A stretch of DNA of 5,568 nt from Candidatus Pelagibacter sp. (lineage in GTDB: Bacteria; Pseudomonadota; Alphaproteobacteria; Pelagibacterales; Pelagibacteraceae), in contig JAOHFB010000036.1 in the NCBI GenBank assembly GCA_028097785.1, forward strand, positions 1-5,568, given 5' to 3'. The position numbers and the translations under genes were made by a program. This document shows, piece after piece, positions 1 through 5,568 of the stretch. Every line of letters begins with the position of its first letter. Within the stretch, counting starts at the first letter, position 1. The notes beneath the pieces were generated by a model that was not told where the DNA came from, did not search any database, and saw only the letters and a program-made list of their open reading frames with translations.

Positions 1-451
1 TCCAGAATGGAGTAAATACCTTAAAGGGTGTTCCATCATTTTTGGTCACTTCTTGAAATTCATTTAGAATATTTCCTTTAAAATATTTAAAATTGATTTC
101 ATTTTTTAAAAAAAGATCTCTAATTTTTTTTCCTTTAGCTATTACATCTGGCTCATAAACTTTGTTCCAATATATAGCGAGATTATCTTTCTTTTTAATT
201 TTAGAGAAAATATCCAACTCATCTCCTTTAACTATTTGAAGATTGATATTGTATTTAGACAAGTCTTTTTCAAAAATTTCTAATGATTTTGAAACCCACC
301 ATTTTTGAGCTTCAGTTTGATTGTCAAAATTTTTATTATTATAAATAAATAATGCAATCACACTTTCATGATTTTGAGTTGCAAAAGATAGTGCAGGATT
401 ATTTTCTAATCTAAAATCATCTCGTATCCAAAAAATCCCAGTATCCGACAT
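1..451 (-). CDS. phrB: Deoxyribodipyrimidine photolyase, N-terminal part (3' end outside window)
   Basis: DNA photolyases use blue light and FADH- to split UV-induced pyrimidine dimers in DNA. The frame is open from ATG at 451 to the left edge, giving 150 residues and no stop. Visible marks are WIRDDFRL (residues 8-15) followed by NNPAL, then WNKVYEP (95-101) and GTPFKVFTPFW (140-150), all typical of the N-terminal antenna-chromophore (Rossmann-like) domain and the linker entering the FAD domain. The FAD-binding and catalytic region lies outside the window, so activity cannot be judged, and photolyase cannot be separated from cryptochrome-like relatives on this part alone. The start lies 4 bases after the stop of the lyase gene, with no clear Shine-Dalgarno, so it is probably the distal gene of the same transcript and translationally coupled. 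Family assignment is firm; the exact subtype is not. Confidence 0.9.
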   Translation of the reverse strand, partial: MSDTGIFWIRDDFRLENNPALSFATQNHESVIALFIYNNKNFDNQTEAQKWWVSKSLEIFEKDLSKYNINLQIVKGDELDIFSKIKKKDNLAIYWNKVYEPDVIAKGKKIRDLFLKNEINFKYFKGNILNEFQEVTKNDGTPFKVFTPFW

Positions 452-455
452 CTAG

Positions 456-1586
456 TTAATTTTGATTGATTAGTTTTTGGTACATTTCTTGATCAGTATC
501 ACCCTCACAGCCAATTACTAAAACATTTGAATTTTGATCCAACTCTAGGTTTTGTTTAATATTTTGATCTTCGCAACTTGCGATTAAACTTATCACTCCT
601 GGAGCTGAATTCTCTCCAGCTATAATTGGTTCATCACTAAAACATGAATTTCCTAATAATTTCATCGTTTTTGCAATATCATCATCAGGTAAACTTATAC
701 AATGTTTAACTGAATTCTTGAGAATTTCCCATGGTACTAACGATACTTCACCACAAGACATTCCACCCATGAGACTTTCTCTTTTAATATCAATTTTTTC
801 TATTTTTCCGCTTTTAATACTTTCTAAAACACAAGCTGCACTATCTGGTTCAACAACTAAAGTAACAGGTATGTTTTCTAGATATCTTGCAATACCTGCA
901 ACCATAGCTCCAGCCATTCCACCGACTCCTGCTTGTAAAATTATATGAGAAATTTTTTCGTTGTTGATTTGATCTATGATTTCCTTCATCATGACAGTAT
1001 AACCTGCCATCGTGTAGGTAGGGACTTGCATATAATCTTTCCAAGCAACATCTTGAACTATTTGCCAATTATTTTCTGTTGATTGTTTTATGCATTCAAT
1101 TAAGGATTTTTCATAATTTCCTTTTACTTTAATTACATCTGCTCCAAGCTCAGCCATAGCTTGACCTCTAGCATCACTTACAAACTCACTAATAAAAATT
1201 TTGCATTTAAGACCCAATCTTCTAGCCCCCCATGCAACAGATCTACCATGATTACCAGCTGTTGCAGTTGCAACTACAATATCTTTATTCCCTTGTGTTA
1301 CTTTTTCAACTGCATAAGCTCCACCTAAAGCTTTGAAAGATTTTAAATCAAATCTTTTACTCTCATCTTTATAGTAAATTTTATTTAAATTTAATTCCTT
1401 AGATAATTTATTTAAGGATACTAATGGAGTAGGTGCATACCCTTCCCATTTTGAAATACTAGAATAAGCATCATCAATTTCTTTTTCAGATAATGAACTT
1501 AGTATTTGCTTTTTATCAAATGAATAATTCTTATTATCCAAGAATTCAGAAAATTTCCATTGATGACCATTAGATAAAATTGTCAT
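456..1586 (-). CDS. Diaminopropionate ammonia-lyase-like PLP enzyme (substrate uncertain)
   Basis: A 376-residue fold-type II PLP enzyme of the diaminopropionate ammonia-lyase (DpaL/YgeX) family, which converts 2,3-diaminopropionate to pyruvate and two ammonia in the cytoplasm. Visible are KDESKRFDLKSFKALGG (73-89) with the PLP lysine K85, the asparagine loop AGNHGR (110-115), QDVAWKDY (178-185), the phosphate-binding glycine loop QAGVGGMAGA (218-227), MGGMSCGE (273-280) and EGDTD (361-365). Compared with the E. coli enzyme as I remember it (about 398 residues), it lacks a segment of about 18 residues between the PLP lysine and the asparagine loop. The position matching catalytic Asp120 is alanine here (A110), while the Asp189 equivalent is kept (D179). 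It may therefore act on another amino acid, such as serine or threonine. It starts one base after the stop of the upstream ligase gene, without a good Shine-Dalgarno. Family is confident; substrate is not. Confidence 0.82.
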   Translation of the reverse strand: MTILSNGHQWKFSEFLDNKNYSFDKKQILSSLSEKEIDDAYSSISKWEGYAPTPLVSLNKLSKELNLNKIYYKDESKRFDLKSFKALGGAYAVEKVTQGNKDIVVATATAGNHGRSVAWGARRLGLKCKIFISEFVSDARGQAMAELGADVIKVKGNYEKSLIECIKQSTENNWQIVQDVAWKDYMQVPTYTMAGYTVMMKEIIDQINNEKISHIILQAGVGGMAGAMVAGIARYLENIPVTLVVEPDSAACVLESIKSGKIEKIDIKRESLMGGMSCGEVSLVPWEILKNSVKHCISLPDDDIAKTMKLLGNSCFSDEPIIAGENSAPGVISLIASCEDQNIKQNLELDQNSNVLVIGCEGDTDQEMYQKLINQN

Positions 1587-1587
1587 T

Positions 1588-2914
1588 CTAACAGTCTAAA
1601 GTATTATCTTTTTCCCACTTAGTGACTGGTTTTTTCTTATTAAATGAAGATTTGTTTTTAAAATCTTTTATCTCTAAATTTTTAAGTTTTATATAACTTT
1701 CAATAACATCTTTTCCAAAAGCATTAGCAAGTGATTTACTTTTTTGAAGCATTGAAATTGCTTGATTAATATCATTTGGAAGTTTTTTTAGTTTTGGATA
1801 TTTTTTATAATCTTTATACATATTGCAGTGCAAAGGTTTTCCAGGGTTTAATTTTTTATTAATTCCCTCAAGGCCAGCTGCTATTATTCCAGCTTGTAAT
1901 AAATATGGGTTTGCAGATCCATCCATTAATCTTAGTTCAAATCTTCCTTGATCAGGAATTCTAATCATGTGAGTTCTATTGTTACCAGTATATGAAATAC
2001 TACTTGGTGACCAAGTGGCTCCAGATTTTGTTGGTGGAGCATTAATTCTTCGATAACTATTAATCGTAGGATTAAAAAATGCAGAAAGTGCTTGAGTATT
2101 GTTCATAATCCCGCCTAAGAAATTGTAGGCTAATTTACTTAGACCAAGTGTATCTTTTTTATCTAAGAATTTATTATCTTTACCATTCCAAACAGAAACG
2201 TGGGCATGACAGCCATTTCCAGTTAAATTGTGAAAAGGTTTCGGCATAAAAGTTGCTCTTAAACCATGTTTTTCAGCTAAGCTTTTAACCATATATTTAA
2301 AAAATACGTGTCTATCAGCTGTAATTAATGAGTCTGTATAGTCCCAATTCATCTCAAATTGTCCATTGGCATCTTCATGATCGTTTTGGTATGGCTTCCA
2401 ACCCATTGTAATCATGCAATCACATATTTCTTTAATTAAATCATATCTTCTCATTAATGCTGACTGGTCATAACAAGGTTTAGATTGTATGTCTCTCGGA
2501 TCAGCAATTGATGAACCATCTTCAGAAATTAAAAAATATTCACATTCAACTCCAGACTTCATCTGTAATTTTTTTTGTGACATCTTTTTAATTTGTTCTT
2601 TAAGCATTACTCTTGGTGAAGCTTTTACAGGCTTACCATCCATGTATAAATCTGATGCTAGCCAGCCAATTTCTTTATTCCATGGCAATTGAATCAAACT
2701 ATCGGGATCGGGCACTCCAAACATATCACTATCAGCAGGGGTCATATCCAACCAAGTTGCAAATCCAGCAAATCCTGCACCATTTTTTTTGCATCTCAGC
2801 TATAGCTTGAGCTGGAACTAATTTAGATCTTAAAACTCCAAACAGATCTACAAAACTTATTAGAAAATATTTTATTTTTTTTTGTTTAGCAATTTGTGAA
2901 AGATTTTTTGGCAT
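1588..2914 (-). CDS. gmaS: Type III glutamine synthetase-like ligase (GlnT / gamma-glutamylmethylamide synthetase), frameshifted
   Basis: An ATP-dependent ligase joining glutamate to ammonia (GlnT) or methylamine (GmaS). The sequence is in two frames: ATG at 2914 encodes the N-terminus (SFVDLFGVLRSKLVP, residues 20-34), and after the A8 run at 2790-2783 the homologous frame continues to the TAG at 1588. Removing one A gives 441 residues, the normal family length, with AEMQKNGAGFAGFATWLDMT restored across the join. Catalytic marks (repaired numbering) are VECEYFLI (122-129, metal-binding glutamates), NDHEDANGQFEMNW (177-190), GNGCHAHVS (232-240), NSYRRINAP (285-293) and RFELRL (324-329). It sits 34 bases after the glxD-like gene and has its own Shine-Dalgarno. 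Neighbouring glxBCD/mgsABC genes favour a GmaS or GlnT role, but sequence alone does not decide between ammonia and methylamine, so the symbol is tentative. Without repair, the N-terminal product ends after 60 residues. A sequencing error is the simplest cause, though a real mutation or transcript slippage is possible. Confidence 0.85.
2783..2790 (-). other. A8 homopolymer carrying a one-base frameshift in the ligase gene
   Basis: On the coding strand the run reads c-A8-tgg. With seven A the frame reads Q-K-N-G-A-G-F-A-G-F and joins the two halves of the glutamine synthetase-like protein exactly; with eight it reads Q-K-K-W-C-R and stops 60 residues from the start. Other long A runs in this operon (A8 at 4388-4381 and A9 at 4872-4864 in the glxC-like gene, A9 at 2883-2875 earlier in this same gene) keep their genes in frame, so this run is the exception. 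Confidence 0.9.
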
Positions 2915-2920
2915 AATTAA

Positions 2921-2924
2921 TCCT
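2921..2924 (-). promoter_or_regulatory. Shine-Dalgarno of the ligase gene
   Basis: AGGA on the minus strand ends six bases before the ATG at 2914, in the 34-base gap after the glxD-like gene. It is the only clear Shine-Dalgarno among the five gene starts in the window, and it supports ATG 2914 as the true start of the ligase. Confidence 0.6.
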
Positions 2925-2948
2925 ACTTGTTTAAAAAGTGTTAATCAA

Positions 2949-4256
2949 TTATTTTTTTCCAGGAATCCAATCAGTGCCAGCTAAAGGTACTCTTGCCATT
3001 GCAGCCGCTTCTACTGTTAAAGCGGCTAAATCTTCTGGTTCTAAATTTCTAACATCAGATTTTCCATTGGCTCTAGCCAAAGTTTGCAACTCTAAGGTTA
3101 AAGTAGTTAAATAATTTTTAATCCTTTTTCCAGCTTCAATTGGATTTAATCTTTTTTCAAGTTTTGGATCTTGGGTTGCAACTCCAACTGGACATCTTCC
3201 TGTATGACAGTGGTGACAATAACCAGGTTCTGTTCCAAGTTTTTTGTAATCTTCTACATATAATTCTGCATTACAGTTTAAAGCCATCATTGCAGCAGAA
3301 CCAATTGATATTGCATCTGCACCCATTGCCATTGCTTTTGCAACATCTGCACCAGTTCTAATTCCTCCTGAAACAATCAGCTGAACTTTTCTATGCATAT
3401 TTAATTCTTTTAAAGCATCTACAGCTTCTCTTAATGCACCCAATGTTGGAATTCCAACATGCTCAATAAAGACATCCTGAGTAGCAGCTGTACCACCTTG
3501 CATTCCATCTAGAACAACTACATCTGCTCCAGCTTTAACAGCTAATGTTGTATCATAGTAAGGTCTTGCTGCTCCAACTTTTATATAAATTGGTTTTTCC
3601 CAATTTGTAATTTCTCTAAGTTCTTGGATCTTAATTTCTAAATCATCAGGTCCTGTCCAGTCAGGGTGTCTACAAGCACTTCTTTGATCAATTCCTTCTG
3701 GCAAAGTTCTCATTCCAGCTACTCTTTTATTAATCTTTTGACCAAGTAGCATTCCACCACCTCCTGGTTTTGCACCTTGCCCAACCACAACTTCAATAGC
3801 ATCAGCTTTTCTTAAATCGTCAGGGTTCATGCCGTATCTAGAAGGTAATAGTTGATAAACTAAATATTTAGATGAACCTCTCTCTTCTTGTGTCATACCA
3901 CCATCACCTGTAGTTGTTGAGGTTCCCATTGCAGATGCTCCTCTGCCTAAAGCTTCTTTTGCGTTAGCACCTAATGCGCCAAAACTCATGCCAGCAATTG
4001 TAATTGGGATATCAAGTTTAATAGGTTTTTTTGCAAACCGATCTCCTAAAATAACTGAAGTGTTACATGTTTCTCTATAACCTTCTAATGGATATCTAGA
4101 CATTGATGCTCCTAAAAAAACTAGATCATCAAAATCTGGAACTTTACGTTTGGCACCCAAACCTCTTATTTGATAAATTCCTTCATTGGCAGCCCTTTGA
4201 ATTTCTTTAATTGTTGAGCTTGGAAATGTTTTAAATTCTTTAAGATCTTTTTTCAT
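2949..4256 (-). CDS. mgsC: GlxD/MgsC: FMN-binding glutamate synthase domain subunit
   Basis: A 435-residue stand-alone version of the FMN/Fe-S (synthase) domain of glutamate synthase, the catalytic subunit of the GlxBCD / N-methylglutamate synthase complex. In the methylamine pathway the complex forms N-methylglutamate. Visible are an N-terminal segment leading into the barrel (ITIAGMSFGALG, 85-96), GQGAKPGGGGMLLGQKI (159-175), DGMQGGTAATQ (250-260), the FMN phosphate-binding SGGIRTGAD (296-304) and MGADAISIGSAA (311-322). A cysteine cluster C347-x2-C350-x4-C355 followed by PVGVATQDP would hold the Fe-S centre. The ATG follows the TAA of the glxC-like gene with no bases between and no Shine-Dalgarno, which implies translational coupling and matched subunit amounts. 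glxD and mgsC are names for the same family; choosing the methylamine name rests on the adjacent GmaS/GlnT-type ligase and is inference. Confidence 0.9.
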   Translation of the reverse strand: MKKDLKEFKTFPSSTIKEIQRAANEGIYQIRGLGAKRKVPDFDDLVFLGASMSRYPLEGYRETCNTSVILGDRFAKKPIKLDIPITIAGMSFGALGANAKEALGRGASAMGTSTTTGDGGMTQEERGSSKYLVYQLLPSRYGMNPDDLRKADAIEVVVGQGAKPGGGGMLLGQKINKRVAGMRTLPEGIDQRSACRHPDWTGPDDLEIKIQELREITNWEKPIYIKVGAARPYYDTTLAVKAGADVVVLDGMQGGTAATQDVFIEHVGIPTLGALREAVDALKELNMHRKVQLIVSGGIRTGADVAKAMAMGADAISIGSAAMMALNCNAELYVEDYKKLGTEPGYCHHCHTGRCPVGVATQDPKLEKRLNPIEAGKRIKNYLTTLTLELQTLARANGKSDVRNLEPEDLAALTVEAAAMARVPLAGTDWIPGKK

Positions 4257-4937
4257 TTAATATGCACCCACATTATCAATTTTAAAATTATATAAATTTC
4301 TAGAAGAACCATATCTTTTAAATTTCTTAGGATCCGCAGAAATATTTAACTTTTTAAATAATTTAGTTAATTCATCTATATTTTTTTTATCCATTTTCTT
4401 TTCTATACAATCTGCACCTAAGCTTTTAACTTTACCTTTAACAAATATTTTTGCTTCATAAATTGAGTCCCCAAGATCTGCATCTGCATCCCCCATTATT
4501 ACCAGGTTACCTTTTTGGGCCATAAAAGCCGACATATGACCTACAGAACCTTTAACAATTATATCTATTCCTTTCATTGATATTCCACATCTAGAACTTG
4601 TATCTCCTTCTATAATTAGTGCACCACCATGTCCTGTTGCCCCAGCCGATTGAGAAGCATTTCCTTTAACAATAATTTTTCCTGACATCATATTTTCAGC
4701 AACACCAGTCCCAACATTTCCATGAATAGTTACATTTGCTTTTTGGTTCATGCCAGCACAGTAATATCCAGTATGACCTTTAATTGTAACATCTATATCA
4801 TCTTTTAAACCTGCGCATATTGCATGTTGTCCTTGTGGGTTTAAAATTTCAAATTTTCTTGTATTTTTTTTTCTATTAATATTTTGAAGATATTGATTTA
4901 CTTCTCTTAAAGTTTTTTTGTTTAAATCAAAATTCAT
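4257..4937 (-). CDS. mgsB: GlxC/MgsB: glutamate synthase GXGXG (beta-helix) subunit
   Basis: A 226-residue protein matching the C-terminal GXGXG domain of glutamate synthase, found here as a separate subunit. The domain is a right-handed beta-helix that is thought to organise the complex and does not carry out the chemistry. Repeated turns built on glycine are visible: IKGHTGYYCAGMNQ (52-65), IHGNVGTGVAENMMSG (71-86), VKGNASQSAGATGHGG (90-105), IEGDTSSRCGISMKG (109-123), VKGSVGHMSAFMAQKG (128-143) and VIMGDADADLGDSIYE (146-161). A lysine-rich tail of about 50 residues follows. It begins three bases after the amidotransferase stop and ends directly against the next ATG, so all three subunits are probably made together. 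No frame disruption occurs despite A8 and A9 runs inside the gene. Family assignment is firm; the MgsB versus GlxC name depends on the substrate of the complex. Confidence 0.9.
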   Translation of the reverse strand: MNFDLNKKTLREVNQYLQNINRKKNTRKFEILNPQGQHAICAGLKDDIDVTIKGHTGYYCAGMNQKANVTIHGNVGTGVAENMMSGKIIVKGNASQSAGATGHGGALIIEGDTSSRCGISMKGIDIIVKGSVGHMSAFMAQKGNLVIMGDADADLGDSIYEAKIFVKGKVKSLGADCIEKKMDKKNIDELTKLFKKLNISADPKKFKRYGSSRNLYNFKIDNVGAY

Positions 4938-4940
4938 ATA

Positions 4941-5568
4941 TTACCAGTGATAGACAACGCCAGGTTTTGGTTCAAAAATTTTTGCTGTATTTACATTTGG
5001 AAGATGTGCCATAGCTTGAAATTCGGATGCAACTGCAACGTAATCTTTTGTTTCAGCAACAACAGCAGGTTTACATGCAATTTCATCTCTTAATAATGCA
5101 AATCCATCTTTTGTACCTGCAATAAAACTATAAAAACCATCTAAGTCTTTTAAACTATTTTTTAGTGTTTTTTCTAAATCCTTACCTTTTGATATTTGAT
5201 TTGAAATATATCCAGCAGCAACTTCAGTATCATTTTCAGAATTAAAGTTTTGCCCATCTTTTATAAGTGACCTTCTTACATTGTTGTGATTTGAAAGTGA
5301 TCCATTGTGAACCAAACATTCATCTTCTGATGTAGAGTAGGGGTGAGACCCCTGTGTTGTGATTGCGCTTTCAGTAGCCATTCTTGTATGGCCAATTCCA
5401 TGCGTTCCTGAAAAAGACGATAGTTTAAATTTTTTAACAACATCTTTTGGATTTCCAGTTTGTTTAAAAATATTAATACTTTTTCCATAACCTACTAAAG
5501 AAACTTCTGGGACTTCTTTTTTTAATAAATCTATAATTTTGGTAGGTTTTTCACTTGTTTCTAAAACA
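4941..5568 (-). CDS. mgsA: GlxB/MgsA: class II glutamine amidotransferase subunit (5' end outside window)
   Basis: This is the C-terminal 208 residues of a class II (Ntn-type) glutamine amidotransferase, the subunit that handles glutamine or gamma-glutamylmethylamide in the GlxBCD/MgsABC complex. The frame stays open to the right edge, with no stop and no methionine upstream of the one at 5381, so the real start lies outside. That internal ATG sits inside the conserved GIGHTRMATES motif (fragment residues 57-67) and is not a start. Further marks are the TTQGSHPYS segment (70-78), ECLVHNGSLSNHNNVR (82-97), NDTEVAAGY (about 112-120) and a C-terminal KPGVVYHW. About 90 residues, including the N-terminal nucleophilic cysteine, should lie beyond the edge, judging from the usual family length near 300. 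It is the first visible gene of the operon, followed three bases later by the glxC-like gene. Confidence 0.88.
   Translation of the reverse strand, partial: VLETSEKPTKIIDLLKKEVPEVSLVGYGKSINIFKQTGNPKDVVKKFKLSSFSGTHGIGHTRMATESAITTQGSHPYSTSEDECLVHNGSLSNHNNVRRSLIKDGQNFNSENDTEVAAGYISNQISKGKDLEKTLKNSLKDLDGFYSFIAGTKDGFALLRDEIACKPAVVAETKDYVAVASEFQAMAHLPNVNTAKIFEPKPGVVYHW

Noticed and set aside
718..948. Plus-strand 76-residue frame, and similar plus-strand frames at 2489-2692, 2613-2810 and 3140-3361
   Set aside because: All lie antisense to well-conserved minus-strand genes and have low-complexity or unrecognisable translations.
850..1068. 72-residue minus-strand frame inside the lyase gene
   Set aside because: It overlaps the conserved lyase coding sequence in another frame and has no recognisable features.
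2749..2751. TTG as a possible start for the downstream half of the ligase
   Set aside because: It falls inside the conserved ATWLDMTPADSD segment, and the missing N-terminus is present upstream in the other frame, so this is a frameshift and not a real start.
2783..2790. Programmed -1 ribosomal frameshift on the A8 slippery run
   Set aside because: A -1 shift gives the wrong frame; one base must be skipped to reach the downstream half.
2920..2948. Promoter-like pair TTGATT, 17-base spacer, TAGGAT upstream of the ligase
   Set aside because: The -10-like box overlaps the Shine-Dalgarno and would put the transcript start at about the ATG. In DNA this AT-rich such matches arise easily.
2915..2948. 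Terminator or riboswitch in the largest intergenic gap
   Set aside because: The gap is only 34 bases and shows no stable inverted repeat followed by a U tract, so it is too short for an aptamer.
5276..5488. 70-residue minus-strand reading frame in the amidotransferase region
   Set aside because: It overlaps the conserved GIGHTRMATES region of the amidotransferase in another frame and shows no recognisable domain; it is a shadow frame.

Overview
The window is AT-rich (roughly 30% GC by eye), and every gene I can support lies on the minus strand. Genes abut or are separated by 0 to 34 bases. Low GC, very tight packing and the gene content suggest a streamlined marine alphaproteobacterium of the SAR11/Pelagibacterales type. 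That assignment is inference; no rRNA or other taxonomic marker is present.

Transcription order runs from the right edge to the left edge. (1) 5568-4941: class II glutamine amidotransferase subunit, GlxB/MgsA type, with its N-terminus cut by the window edge. (2) 4937-4257: GlxC/MgsB, the beta-helix (GXGXG) domain of glutamate synthase as a separate protein. (3) 4256-2949: GlxD/MgsC, the FMN and Fe-S domain of glutamate synthase as a separate protein. (4) 2914-1588: type III glutamine synthetase-like ligase (GlnT/GmaS), interrupted by a one-base frameshift in a run of eight A at 2790-2783. (5) 1586-456: PLP-dependent diaminopropionate ammonia-lyase-like enzyme. (6) 451-1: N-terminal 150 residues of a DNA photolyase that continues past the left edge.

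Genes 1-3 form a three-subunit glutamate-synthase-like enzyme, known as N-methylglutamate synthase (MgsABC) when it acts in methylamine metabolism. Gene 4 is the ligase that usually accompanies it, either gamma-glutamylmethylamide synthetase (GmaS) or glutamine synthetase III (GlnT). The block therefore probably handles methylated amine or ammonium nitrogen through glutamyl intermediates. The N-methylglutamate dehydrogenase genes (mgdABCD) that complete the methylamine route are not in the window. The lyase would release ammonia from an amino acid. The photolyase repairs UV damage and looks functionally unrelated to the rest.

The two points most worth checking are the frameshift in the ligase and the loss of a catalytic aspartate in the lyase. 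There is no gene-free stretch over 34 bases, and I saw no RNA gene, mobile element, CRISPR array or long repeat. I did not find a convincing wholly new system.
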